Source: Kitasatospora kifunensis (lineage in GTDB: Bacteria > Actinomycetota > Actinomycetes > Streptomycetales > Streptomycetaceae). From it: a stretch of DNA of 64,000 nucleotides. The DNA is taken from NCBI RefSeq assembly GCF_014203855.1, contig NZ_JACHJV010000001.1:6386001-6450000 (forward strand), read 5' to 3'. The first letter of the stretch is position 1; the number at the start of each line of letters is the position of its first letter. The position numbers and the translations under genes were made by a program. Under the pieces are notes generated by a model that searched no databases, had not been told where the DNA came from, and was given only the letters and a program-made list of their open reading frames with translations. Shown one piece after another: positions 55,512 to 63,988 of this stretch.

Positions 55512-56432
55512 ATGGGCGAGCGACGTGATCATCCGCAGGGGCCGGGCGCGACGGACAATCCGGGGGCGCTGGAGGTCGAGGCGACGGTGGTGCTCGGGAT
55601 CCGGGTGACCGACTGGCCGGCGCTGCGCGCCGCCGCGATGGCAGTCGTCGAGGAGCTCGACTTCTCCGGGATCGATCCGGCGGCCCAGCGCATGGAGCTG
55701 CTGCGCGAGGTGTCCGAGGACCCGCACGCCGCGCTCGGCGCCCTGCTGCACCCGGACCGGCTGATCGGCTCGCTGCCGGGCATCGAGGCGCTCGGCGGCA
55801 CGCTGGAGATCAGCGCCACCGAGGACTTCGCACCGGACTTCGCCGACCTCTTCCCGCTGGACGGCGAGGACGGCGAGGCAGGCGACTGGACCCTGACCCC
55901 GCGCACCGCCTGCCTGCTGCACACCCAGCTGCTCGCCCTGGCCGACGCCGCCTACGACGACCTGGACGAGCACGGCGACGAGCCGGTGGCCGAGGAGGAC
56001 GACCAGGACTGGGCCATCTTCGCCCGCCTGCCGCAGCGCAGTTGGCGGATGCACCGGTCCTGGCGGCGGGCCATGGCCCGGGCCTTCGACGACCTGGCCG
56101 AGGACCTCGGGCTCGGCGAGTGGCCGCTGCCGCGCTGCCCGGGCGAGGAGTTGGCGCTGCGCCTGGCCCTGGCGGACGCCCGCTCGCTGCTGGGCGCCCA
56201 ACCCCAGGCGGTGGCGGACCTGATGGGCGACCTGCCCGCCGACCTGTACGACTACGACTGGGAGGGCTGCGCGGACGAGCTGCTCGGCGTCTACGACATG
56301 GCAGGCCAGGAGGCCGAGGAGGACAGCGCGGTCCGGCTGGACACGCTGCTCGCCGCCACGCACCCCGAGGGCTGGTTCCTGCCCTACGAGGAGGCCGAGG
56401 AGCGTGAGCCCGGACGCGGCTACCGCCGGTAG
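55512..56432 (+). CDS. Acidic conserved protein, function unknown
   Basis: 306-aa cytosolic protein rich in Glu/Asp. Two visible regions are 'VLGIRVTDWPALRAAAMAVV' with 'EDPHAALGALLHPDRLIGSL', and a helical half with 'QDWAIFARLPQRSWRMHRSW' and 'RRAMARAFDDLAEDLGLGEW'. A linker of Glu-Asp residues separates them ('LDEHGDEPVAEEDDQDW'). No enzyme motif is recognised. The next gene (PTH2) starts 10 bp after it, so they form an operon. Confidence 0.78.
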   Translation: MGERRDHPQGPGATDNPGALEVEATVVLGIRVTDWPALRAAAMAVVEELDFSGIDPAAQRMELLREVSEDPHAALGALLHPDRLIGSLPGIEALGGTLEISATEDFAPDFADLFPLDGEDGEAGDWTLTPRTACLLHTQLLALADAAYDDLDEHGDEPVAEEDDQDWAIFARLPQRSWRMHRSWRRAMARAFDDLAEDLGLGEWPLPRCPGEELALRLALADARSLLGAQPQAVADLMGDLPADLYDYDWEGCADELLGVYDMAGQEAEEDSAVRLDTLLAATHPEGWFLPYEEAEEREPGRGYRR

Positions 56433-56441
56433 CCTGTCCGG

Positions 56442-57158
56442 GTGACCTCACCGTTCGACGCCCCGAGCCCCGCCACCGATCCCGTGGACCGCGACGCCAA
56501 GCCGCAGTACGTGCTGCCGCTGGTGGTCCGGCTGGAGAAGAGCGAGCCGCCGGCCCGCACCGACGCCCTCGAGACCTCGGCCCGCGCGGTGCTCACCCTG
56601 CTCGCCGACCCGCGGGTGAGCGGTGACGGTGAGTGGGCCCAGGCGCTCTTGGCCTGGGAGGACGCCCGGATCCGCAAGGTGGTCCGCCGCGCCCGCGGCG
56701 GCGAGTGGCGCAAGGCGGGCGAGCTGCCCGGCATCACCGTCACCGGCGAGCGCGCCGAGGTGCGGGTCTTCCCGCCGATCCCGTTGGACGGCTGGCCCAA
56801 GGAACTGGCCAAGCTGCAGGTCTCCGGCACCGAGCTGAGCGACCCCGAGGAGCTGCGGCTGCTCGTCCCGGACGAGCAGCTGCCGGTGCTCTGGCTCAAC
56901 CCCGAGCTGGAGATGAGCGCCGGCAAGACGATGGCGCAGACCGGCCACGCCGCCCAGCTCGCCTGGTGGCAGTTGGACGAGGCGCAGCGCAAGGAGTGGG
57001 CCGAGAGCGGCTTCGCGCTGGCCGTGCGCACCGCGGAGCCGCAGCGCTGGGCCGAGCTGACGACCGCAGGCTTGCCGGTGGTGCGCGATGCCGGCTTCAC
57101 CGAGATCGCGCCGGGCTCCTGCACGGTGGTCGCCGACCACCCGGCGCTGAGGTCCTAA
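56442..57158 (+). CDS. Peptidyl-tRNA hydrolase, PTH2 family
   Basis: 238-aa protein whose C-terminal half contains the PTH2 signature 'SAGKTMAQTGHAAQLAWWQL' (K-x-x-x-Q-x-x-H) and ends 'APGSCTVVADHPALRS'. PTH2 enzymes release peptides from peptidyl-tRNA and are mainly archaeal and eukaryotic, with some actinobacterial members. The N-terminal 130 residues form a distinct region ('PQYVLPLVVRLEKSEPPART', 'LAWEDARIRKVVRRARGGEW') that is not found in archaeal PTH2. GTG start. Its stop overlaps the convergent modC stop by 4 nt. Confidence 0.85.
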   Translation: MTSPFDAPSPATDPVDRDAKPQYVLPLVVRLEKSEPPARTDALETSARAVLTLLADPRVSGDGEWAQALLAWEDARIRKVVRRARGGEWRKAGELPGITVTGERAEVRVFPPIPLDGWPKELAKLQVSGTELSDPEELRLLVPDEQLPVLWLNPELEMSAGKTMAQTGHAAQLAWWQLDEAQRKEWAESGFALAVRTAEPQRWAELTTAGLPVVRDAGFTEIAPGSCTVVADHPALRS

Positions 57159-58246
57159 GCCGGGTACGCGTGGGTCTGCGCCGCCTTCACCGAGACCCAG
57201 ACCCGCGAACCCTGGCTCAGGTCGAGTTCGGCCACGGCGGCCGGGGTGAGGTCGGCGGCCAGCGGCAGCGGCCCGGTCAGTTCGGCGCGCACCTGGTCGC
57301 CGTGCAGGTCGAGGCCGGTCACCGTCAGTTCCCAGACGTTGCGGGCGCTGGTGGCGGGGCGCTCCCGGTAGAGGGTCACGGCGCCCGGCGCGAAGGCCAC
57401 GAAGGCGGGCCCCGACACCTCCTCGGCCGCCTCCACCCGCACCCCGTCCGGCAGCGTCACCAAGTGGCCCTCTCCGGTGCCCTGGTAGAGGTTCAGGCCC
57501 ACCAGTCGGGCGATGTAGTCGGTGCGCGGGTGGCGCGCCACCTCGGCCGGCGTTCCGGACTGCACCTCGGCGCCGTCCTCGATCACCACCAGCCGGTCCG
57601 CCAGCACCATCGCGTCCAGCGGATCGTGCGTGACCAGTACCGCGACCGCCTCGAACTCGGCCAGGTGCCGCCGCAGTTGGGACCGCACGTCGAGCCGGGT
57701 GCGGGCGTCGAGCGCGGCCAACGGCTCGTCGAGCAGCAGCAGTCGGGGCCGCACCGCCAGTGCCCGGGCGAGCGCGACCCGCTGTGCCTGCCCGCCGGAG
57801 AGCTTGCCGGGTCGCGCGCCGGCGTGCTCCGCCAGGCCCAGGCGCTCCAGCCAGTCCCGCGCCTGGGCCCGCGACTCCTGCTTGGAACGGCCCTGGCAGC
57901 GCAGCCCGAAGCCGACGTTGTCGAGCGCGCTCAGGTGCGGGAAGAGCAGGTAGTCCTGGAAGACCACGCCGACCGGGCGCCGCTCGGCGGGTGTGTGCCG
58001 CCCGGCGGCCGGGTCCTCCAGCACCTGGCCGTCCAGGCGCAGGTGTCCGCCGCCGAGCGGCAGCAGGCCGGCCAGCGCGCGCAGCGCGGTCGACTTGCCC
58101 GCGCCGTTGGGACCGAGCAGCGCGAGCACCTCACCCGGGGCGGCGCGCAGCGCCAGGTCGAGGGTGAAGCCGGGGCGCTCGACCCGCAGGTGGGCGTCCA
58201 GGCCGGCGGTGTGCCGTCGTTCGGTCACGGTGTGCTCGTCCGTCAC
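57155..58246 (-). CDS. modC: ModC, molybdate ABC transporter ATPase
   Basis: 363-aa ATPase. Walker A 'VLALLGPNGAGKSTALRALA', Q-loop 'PVGVVFQDYLLFPHLSALDN', signature 'PGKLSGGQAQRVALARALAV', Walker B 'LLLLDEPLAALDARTRLDVR' and the H-loop 'VLVTHDPLDAMVLADR' are intact. The C-terminal TOBE domain ('VWELTVTGLDLHGDQVRAEL') binds oxyanion. GTG 58246 overlaps the modB stop (GTGA). A 14-bp direct repeat (GTCACGGTGTGCTC) lies at the N terminus. Drives molybdate uptake for Mo-cofactor enzymes. Confidence 0.93.
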   Translation of the reverse strand: MTDEHTVTERRHTAGLDAHLRVERPGFTLDLALRAAPGEVLALLGPNGAGKSTALRALAGLLPLGGGHLRLDGQVLEDPAAGRHTPAERRPVGVVFQDYLLFPHLSALDNVGFGLRCQGRSKQESRAQARDWLERLGLAEHAGARPGKLSGGQAQRVALARALAVRPRLLLLDEPLAALDARTRLDVRSQLRRHLAEFEAVAVLVTHDPLDAMVLADRLVVIEDGAEVQSGTPAEVARHPRTDYIARLVGLNLYQGTGEGHLVTLPDGVRVEAAEEVSGPAFVAFAPGAVTLYRERPATSARNVWELTVTGLDLHGDQVRAELTGPLPLAADLTPAAVAELDLSQGSRVWVSVKAAQTHAYPA

Positions 58247-59046
58247 GGTGTGCTCATCCAGCGTCCGCGCAGCCCCGCCAGGACCGCGATCGAGACCGCG
58301 AGCAGCACCAGGCTGAGCGCGATCGCCGCTTCGGGATCGTTCTCCATCGCCAGGTAGACCGCCAGCGGCATGGTCTGGGTGGTGCCGGGGAAGTTCCCGG
58401 CGAAGGTGATCGTGGCGCCGAACTCGCCCAGCGCCCGCGCCCAGGCCAGCACCGCGCCCGCGCCCACCCCGGGCGCGATCAGCGGCAGGGTGACCCGTCG
58501 GAAGGCGGTCAGCCGGGAGGCGCCCAGGGTGGCGGCCGCCTCCTCGTAGCGCGGATCGGCGGCCCGCAGCGCGCCCTCCACGCTGATCACCAGGAACGGC
58601 ATCGCCACGAAGGCCTCGGCCACCACCACCCCGGGCGTGGTGAAGGGCAGCGTGATGCCGAACGCGGAGTCCAGCCAGCGCCCGACGATCCCGTTGCGCC
58701 CCAGCACCAGCAGCAGCGCCACGCCTCCCACCACCGGCGGCAGCACCAGCGGCAGCGTCACCAGCGCCCGGATCAGCCGCCGCCCGGGGAACTCGGTGCG
58801 CGCCAACAGCCAGGCCAGCGGCACCCCGAGGACCAGCGCCACCGCCGTGGCGGCGGTGGCGCAGATCAGCGAGAGCCGCAGCGCCTGCCAGACCTCGGCG
58901 CTGGTCAACTGCCCGGGCAGCGCCCGCCAGGGGGCGCGGATCACCAGCCCGAGCAGCGGCAGCACCAGGAAGAGCAGCCCGAGCAGGGCCGGCAGCAGCA
59001 GGGCCAGCGGCGTCCGGGAGGTGCCGCGGTTACGCGCTCGCCTCAC
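58243..59046 (-). CDS. modB: ModB, molybdate ABC transporter permease
   Basis: 267-aa integral membrane subunit with five to six TM helices. It has 'ALVLGVPLAWLLARTEFPGR', 'TLPLVLPPVVGGVALLLVLG', the EAA loop 'DPRYEEAAATLGASRLTAFR' and 'RALGEFGATITFAGNFPGTT'. These are the standard ModB positions; the closing 'MENDPEAAIALSLVLLAVSI' is also typical. It begins with GTG 59046, 10 bp past the modA stop. Confidence 0.93.
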   Translation of the reverse strand: MRRARNRGTSRTPLALLLPALLGLLFLVLPLLGLVIRAPWRALPGQLTSAEVWQALRLSLICATAATAVALVLGVPLAWLLARTEFPGRRLIRALVTLPLVLPPVVGGVALLLVLGRNGIVGRWLDSAFGITLPFTTPGVVVAEAFVAMPFLVISVEGALRAADPRYEEAAATLGASRLTAFRRVTLPLIAPGVGAGAVLAWARALGEFGATITFAGNFPGTTQTMPLAVYLAMENDPEAAIALSLVLLAVSIAVLAGLRGRWMSTP

Positions 59047-59056
59047 CGACCCGCCC

Positions 59057-59908
59057 TCACGAGGCGGACGGCGCCGGGGAGCTGGCGGCGCTCGGGGTCT
59101 GGAAGCCGGCGGCGGTCAGCACCGCGATCCCCTCGGGCGACTCGACGTACTGGACGAAGGCCTTGGCGCCGGCCGCGTTCGGGGCCTTGGCCAGGTCGGC
59201 GATCGGGTAGTCGTTGATCGCCTTGGCGGCCTCGGGGAAGCCCACCCCGTCCACCTTGCCGCCGGCCGCCTTCACATCGGTCTGGTAGACCACCGAGGCG
59301 TCCACCTCGCCCAGCTCGACCTTGGTCAGCGCGCTCTTCACGTCCTGCTCCAGCGAGACCGGGGTCAGGTTGAGGTTCGCGGCCTTGAGCGCGGTCAACG
59401 CGGCCGCGCCGCACGGCACCTGCTGCGCGCAGAGCGCCACCTTCACGCCGGGGGCGGTCAGGTCCTTGAGCGAGGAGATGTGCTTCGGGTTGCCCTTGGG
59501 GACCGCGATCTCCAGCGTGTTGCGGACGAAGACCTTGGGGTCGCTCGCGTTGTCCTTGGCGTCGCTGACGGTCTTCATGGTGGCCGGCGAGGCGGCGGCG
59601 AAGACGTCGGCCGGGGCACCGGAGACGATGCTCTGGGCCAGCGCGGAGCTGCCGCCGAAGTTGAACTTCACCGTGGTGCCGGGGTGGGCGGCCTCGAACT
59701 TCTTGCCGAGCTCGGTGAAGGTGTCCTGCAGCGAGGCGGCGGCGAAGACGTTGACGGTGCCGCTGACGGCGGGGCTGGACGAGGAGCTCGCCGAGCCGCC
59801 GGTCGAGCCGCTCGACTTCGCGCTGCTGCCGCAGGCGGTCAGGCCGCCGGCCAGCGCGAGCGCGGCCAGGGCGATGGTGGCGGTACGGGTCCGGCTTGAG
59901 AACTGCAT
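59057..59908 (-). CDS. modA: ModA, molybdate-binding lipoprotein
   Basis: 283-aa lipoprotein with lipobox 'ALALAGGLTACGSS' and a Ser-rich linker. The binding domain has 'VNVFAAASLQDTFTELGKKF', 'FNFGGSSALAQSIVSGAPAD', 'VFAAASPATMKTVSDAKDNA' and 'GEVDASVVYQTDVKAAGGKV', all ModA hallmarks. ATG 59908 has GGAGGGG before it. The operon runs modA-modB-modC on the minus strand. A set of 9-13-bp repeats lies 160-225 bp upstream. Confidence 0.93.
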   Translation of the reverse strand: MQFSSRTRTATIALAALALAGGLTACGSSAKSSGSTGGSASSSSSPAVSGTVNVFAAASLQDTFTELGKKFEAAHPGTTVKFNFGGSSALAQSIVSGAPADVFAAASPATMKTVSDAKDNASDPKVFVRNTLEIAVPKGNPKHISSLKDLTAPGVKVALCAQQVPCGAAALTALKAANLNLTPVSLEQDVKSALTKVELGEVDASVVYQTDVKAAGGKVDGVGFPEAAKAINDYPIADLAKAPNAAGAKAFVQYVESPEGIAVLTAAGFQTPSAASSPAPSAS

Positions 59909-60063
59909 GGGGAATCCCCTCCTGCCGTGCCACGCGGGCCCGGCGCTGCGGTCAGGTGCGGGCCGGTCCGCCGCGTGCTGCGACGGAAGGGGGCGACCCT
60001 TCGTATCTGCGATTGTTCTGGCGATCATAGTGCCGCAGATGCAAGCCTTAAATCCCTTGTCCC

Positions 60064-60133
60064 TTCGCACAGCCTGACCGGTCCGACCGCCCCCGTCCGC
60101 CTGTGCGAAGTTCCCCCCACCCGCCTGTGCGAA
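60064..60133. promoter_or_regulatory. Three copies of CTGTGCGAA between modA and the RNA ligase
   Basis: CCGCCTGTGCGAA occurs at 60097-60109 and 60121-60133 with a 24-bp period. The core also occurs inverted as TTCGCACAG at 60064-60072. The last copy ends 48 bp before the RNA ligase ATG. The array could be an operator for either divergent gene; no regulator gene lies next to it. Confidence 0.6.
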
Positions 60134-60180
60134 CCGAAAACCGGTGGCCGCAGGGCCCCGGCGACCAGCACAGTTGCCCA

Positions 60181-61248
60181 ATGTCCACACTGCGGGTCAC
60201 CGTCGAGCGGTTGACCATCCACGAGCACCCGAACGCCGACGCGCTGGAGCTGGCCCAGGTCGGCCTCTACCGCGCGGTGGTCGCCAAGGGCGCCTACCGC
60301 ACCGGCGAGTACGCGCTCTACATACCCGAGCAGGCGGTGCTGCCCGCCGCGCTGATCGAGGAGCTGGGCCTGACCGGCAAGCTGGCCGGCTCGGCGGCCG
60401 ACCGGGTGCGGGCGGTGCGCCTTCGCGGCGAGCTCTCCCAGGGCATCGTCTGCCGCCCGCGCGCGCTGACCGGTACCGACCTGGCCGGCGCCGCCGCCGA
60501 GGGGCGCGACTTCGCCGAGCAGTTGGGCATCACCAAGTGGCAGCCGCCGATCCCGACCGCGATGAACGGCGAGGTGGAGGCGGCCCCCGACCTGCTGCCC
60601 TGGGTCGACATCGAGAACCTGCAGCGGTTCCCGGACATCTTCCCGGTGGGCGAGCCGGTGGTGCTGACCGAGAAGCTGCACGGCAGTTGCTGCCTGCTCA
60701 CCTACCACGCCGGCACCGGCGAGGTGCAGGTCTCCTCCAAGGGCATCGGCGCCCAGCACCTGGCGCTCAAGGAGGACGAGCGCAATCTGTACTGGCGCGC
60801 GGTGCGCGCGCACGGCGTGCCGCTGGTGGCCGCACGGTTGGCCGAGCGCTTGGGCGCGGAGAGGGTGGGCGTCTTCGGCGAGGTCTTCGGCACGGGCGTG
60901 CAGGACCTGACGTACGGCAGCTCCGGGCGTGGCGAGCTGCCCGGCTACGCGGTCTTCGACGTCTCGGCCCTGATCGACGGTCAGCTGCACTGGCTGCCGA
61001 CCGCCGAGCTGCTGGCCGGTGAGCTGCCGCTGGTCCCGGAGGTCTGGCGCGGACCGTTCGACCCGGCCGTGGTGCTGGCCCACGCCGATGGCCGCGAGAG
61101 AGTCTCGGGCAAGGCGCTGCACCTGCGCGAGGGGGTCGTGGTGCGCCCGCAGCAGGAGCGGCACAGCCCGACGCTCGGTGGGCGGGCGATCGCCAAGGTG
61201 GTCAGCGGCGCCTACCTGACCCGCAAGGGCGGCACCGAGTTCGAGTAA
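60181..61248 (+). CDS. ATP-dependent RNA ligase, Rnl5 (DraRnl) type
   Basis: 355-aa nucleotidyltransferase that seals RNA nicks. It has an N-terminal OB-like half ('STLRVTVERLTIHEHPNADA', 'YALYIPEQAVLPAALIEELG') and the adenylyltransferase domain with motif I 'VVLTEKLHGSCCLLTY' (Lys165), motif III 'VGVFGEVFGTGVQDLTY' and motif V 'HLREGVVVRPQQE'. The N-terminal module and the K-x-H-G motif define the D. radiodurans-type family. No cap or ribosome site is obvious; the mRNA may be leaderless. Its RNA target is unknown. Confidence 0.9.
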   Translation: MSTLRVTVERLTIHEHPNADALELAQVGLYRAVVAKGAYRTGEYALYIPEQAVLPAALIEELGLTGKLAGSAADRVRAVRLRGELSQGIVCRPRALTGTDLAGAAAEGRDFAEQLGITKWQPPIPTAMNGEVEAAPDLLPWVDIENLQRFPDIFPVGEPVVLTEKLHGSCCLLTYHAGTGEVQVSSKGIGAQHLALKEDERNLYWRAVRAHGVPLVAARLAERLGAERVGVFGEVFGTGVQDLTYGSSGRGELPGYAVFDVSALIDGQLHWLPTAELLAGELPLVPEVWRGPFDPAVVLAHADGRERVSGKALHLREGVVVRPQQERHSPTLGGRAIAKVVSGAYLTRKGGTEFE

Positions 61249-61330
61249 CGCCTCGGCCGGGGCGGGGGCGACGCACCGGGCTGAGGCGGTGTCAGCTGCC
61301 AGCCCGGAGTGGACCGTACGCTGACAAATT

Positions 61331-62371
61331 ATGATCACCCAGGAGGACCCGAGGGGCCGTGTGCCGGAGGCCGACCGCCACTGGACCGAGCTGCTCGGGA
61401 GCTACCGGCGCACCCGCGCGGTGGCCGCCGTCCACGGCGGCGAGCGGGCGGCGGTCGAGCGCAGCGCCGCGCTCGGCCACGAGCTGGCCCTGGGCGCCCC
61501 GGTGCGGGTGGCCGCCGCCCTCTTCGACCCGGCGGCCGGCCTCGGTGCGGCGGGGGAGCGGGACGGCTGGGTGGGGCCGCTCTGGGAGGTGCTGGCAGTC
61601 CGTCAGCCCTGGGCGGTGCTGGCCGCGCTGCCGCTGCCGGAGCCGGTGCGCACCTTGATGGCGCACACCCGGGTGCTGCTCGGTGAGGATCTGACGGGCG
61701 GTCGGCCCACCGTGCCCACGGTGCCCCGGCCGCTCGGGGCGCCCGACTCAGCCGACCCGGGTGACTCGGGCGCGGCCCTCGCCGTGCCGCTGGTCCTGCT
61801 GCCCTGGGAGCAGGCCGGCTGGGAACCGGGCGACCGGGTGACCGCCTACCGGGCCGACGGCGCGGCCACCCCGCACTTCCCGCTGCCCGACAGCCGTGAG
61901 GGCCTGGGCCCGACCCGGCTCCCCGAACCGGGCCCGCCGCTCTCCGGCCCCGAGCAGCCCGCCACCGCCGCGCTGCGCGGCCTGTGCGGCTGGCTCGACG
62001 CGCGCTGCCTGCGCGGCACCGCTCCGCAGGCGGCCGCCCTGCTCGCGCCGGCCGCGCTACGGGCCGAGGCCACCGCCGGCTACCTCCCGTTCGCCGCCGC
62101 CTACCCCGCGCTGGTCCGGGCCGGCTCGGGCGCCGGCGCCTACGGCCGCTCCGGCGGCGCGGCGCGCGGCCGCCTCGCCCTGTGGCGGGCGCTGGCCGCG
62201 ATGGCCGACCCGGCCGGATACTGCACGATCGCCGAACTGCTCGCCCTGGTGGCCCGGTTACGCTGTTTCACCTGGTGCGAGCCCGCCGACGAGGTCTGGC
62301 ACCTGCACCTCGCCCTGGAAGACCCGGCCACCGGCCTCGCCTGGGCGGTCAGCGGCTGCGACTACGACTGA
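61331..62371 (+). CDS. Conserved actinobacterial protein, function unknown
   Basis: 346-aa cytosolic protein with three Pro/Gly-rich linkers. Distinct segments are 'PEADRHWTELLGSYRRTRAV', 'WEVLAVRQPWAVLAALPLPE', 'ALRGLCGWLDARCLRGTAPQ' and the Cys-rich tail 'LALVARLRCFTWCEPADEVW'. No catalytic signature is visible. It precedes the response-regulator gene by 70 bp, so co-transcription is possible. I do not recognise the family. Confidence 0.75.
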   Translation: MITQEDPRGRVPEADRHWTELLGSYRRTRAVAAVHGGERAAVERSAALGHELALGAPVRVAAALFDPAAGLGAAGERDGWVGPLWEVLAVRQPWAVLAALPLPEPVRTLMAHTRVLLGEDLTGGRPTVPTVPRPLGAPDSADPGDSGAALAVPLVLLPWEQAGWEPGDRVTAYRADGAATPHFPLPDSREGLGPTRLPEPGPPLSGPEQPATAALRGLCGWLDARCLRGTAPQAAALLAPAALRAEATAGYLPFAAAYPALVRAGSGAGAYGRSGGAARGRLALWRALAAMADPAGYCTIAELLALVARLRCFTWCEPADEVWHLHLALEDPATGLAWAVSGCDYD

Positions 62372-62441
62372 CGCCCCAATTGCCGGTCGGTCTAAGGTGG
62401 TGCCCGCCAATGGGTGCGGCTGGGATGGGGGGACCTCGGGC

Positions 62442-63113
62442 GTGACGCGCGTGCTGGTGGTGGACGACCAGATGTTGATCAGAGTCGGGCTCGCGGCGCT
62501 GCTGCGGGCCGCGCCGGGGATGCAGGTGGTCGGCGAGGCGGCCGACGGCGAACAGGCCCTGGCCCTGGCCGTGGCCGAACGGCCCGACATCGTGCTGATG
62601 GACATTCGGATGCCGGGCATGGACGGCATCACCGCGACCGACCGGATCCTCAACGAGGCGCCGGAGCCGAAGCCACGGATCATCATCCTGACCACCTTCG
62701 ACCTGGACGAGTACGTCTACTCCGCGCTGCGCGCCGGCGCCGCGGGCTTCCTGCTCAAGGACACCCCGCCGGAGCGCCTGCTGACGGCGGTGGCGACGGT
62801 GGCGGCCGGCGACATGCTCTTCGCGCCCAGCGTGGTCTGCCGGCTGATCGAGGCCTACGCGCACCGCGCCGCCGGGCGGGTGGCCGATCCGCCACCGGGC
62901 CTGGACCCGCTCACCAGCCGGGAGTTGGACGTGCTGCGGCTGGTCGGCCAGGGACTGTCGAACCCGGAGATCGCCGGGCGGCTGGTGGTCAGCGTGGCCA
63001 CGGTCAAGACCCATCTCAACCGGACCATGGCCAAGTTGAACCTCTCCAGCCGGGCCCAGGCGGTGGTGCTCGCCTACGAGAGCGGCCTGGTGATCCCGGG
63101 CGGCGCCGGCTGA
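62442..63113 (+). CDS. NarL/LuxR-family response regulator, no adjacent kinase
   Basis: 223-aa regulator with a receiver domain ('VLVVDDQMLIRVGLAALLRA', phosphoacceptor Asp54 in 'PDIVLMDIRMPGMDGIT', 'LKDTPPERLLTAVATVAAGD') and a C-terminal LuxR HTH ('LTSRELDVLRLVGQGLSNPE' and 'IAGRLVVSVATVKTHLNRTM'). GTG 62442 has a GGGG run upstream. No histidine kinase gene lies beside it within the window, so its partner is elsewhere or it is an orphan. Confidence 0.9.
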   Translation: MTRVLVVDDQMLIRVGLAALLRAAPGMQVVGEAADGEQALALAVAERPDIVLMDIRMPGMDGITATDRILNEAPEPKPRIIILTTFDLDEYVYSALRAGAAGFLLKDTPPERLLTAVATVAAGDMLFAPSVVCRLIEAYAHRAAGRVADPPPGLDPLTSRELDVLRLVGQGLSNPEIAGRLVVSVATVKTHLNRTMAKLNLSSRAQAVVLAYESGLVIPGGAG

Positions 63114-63172
63114 GCGGAATGCTCAACTGCTTTCCTTGTCAACGGGACTGATGCTGGGTCAGGATCGGGCTC

Positions 63173-63865
63173 ATGATCAAGGGAATCATGTTCGACTTTT
63201 CCGGCACTCTCTTCCGGGTCGAGCCGACGGCGCGGTGGCTGGGCGCGGTGGCGACGGCGGCGGGCGTGGAGTTGACCGCCGAGGAGCTGGCCGACGGCGC
63301 GCGCCGCCTTCAGGAGTACGGTGCACTGCCGGGCGGGGCCGAGCCGCGGGTGCTGCCGGCGGAGCTGGTCGAGGCCTGGGAGACCAGGGACCTGAGCGCG
63401 GCCCGGCACCGGGCGGCGTACGCGGGGCTGGCCCGGGCGGCCGGTTCGCCGGGCCCGGAGCTGGCCGACGCGCTGTACGACCGTCACCTGACGCCCGAGG
63501 CCTGGCAGCCCTACCCCGACACCGAGCCGGTGCTGCGCGAACTGCGTCGGCGGGGCCTGCCGGTGGCGGTGGTGAGCAACATCGGCTGGGACCTGCGTCC
63601 GGTCTTCCGTGCGCACGGCCTGGACGAGTTGGTCGACGCCTATCTGCTCTCCTACGAGGTGGGGGTGCAGAAGCCCGATCCGGTGATCTTCGAGGCCGCC
63701 TGCGACCGGCTCGGCCTGGCGCCGAGTGACGTGCTGATGGTGGGTGACAGCCGAGCGGCGGACGGCGGTGCCGCCGCGCTCGGCTGCCCGTTCCTGCCGG
63801 TCGACCACCTCCCGGTCGACCGCCGCCCGAACGGGCTGACCCCGCTGCTCGACCTGCTGAGCTGA
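63173..63865 (+). CDS. HAD-superfamily hydrolase
   Basis: 230-aa HAD (subfamily IA-like) phosphatase. Motif I is 'MFDFSGTLFRVEPTA': the nucleophile Asp is present but the usual second Asp is Ser, as in several actinobacterial HADs. Motif II 'LPVAVVSNIGWDLR', Lys in 'VGVQKPDPVIFEAA' and motif IV 'VLMVGDSRAADGGAAALGCP' complete the fold, with a helical cap between. ATG 63173 follows a weak ribosome site. Substrate unknown. Confidence 0.87.
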   Translation: MIKGIMFDFSGTLFRVEPTARWLGAVATAAGVELTAEELADGARRLQEYGALPGGAEPRVLPAELVEAWETRDLSAARHRAAYAGLARAAGSPGPELADALYDRHLTPEAWQPYPDTEPVLRELRRRGLPVAVVSNIGWDLRPVFRAHGLDELVDAYLLSYEVGVQKPDPVIFEAACDRLGLAPSDVLMVGDSRAADGGAAALGCPFLPVDHLPVDRRPNGLTPLLDLLS

Positions 63866-63957
63866 GAATTCCCGGGCGGGACCGTGACCTGCGGGCGGGG
63901 GCGTCGTTGACAACGAGAAGGCCGGTCCCCGGCGCCGTGGCGGGTGACTGACGGATC

Positions 63958-63988
63958 GTAAACTTAGGTTAGGCTAACCTAAGTTTAC
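63958..63988. promoter_or_regulatory. Iron box (DmdR/IdeR-type operator)
   Basis: A perfect 31-nt palindrome with a central G. Its 19-nt core TTAGGTTAGGCTAACCTAA is the consensus iron-box sequence used by DmdR1/IdeR/DtxR. The regulated promoter probably drives a gene beyond the right edge, since the HAD gene ends 93 bp to the left without a promoter facing it. Confidence 0.9.
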
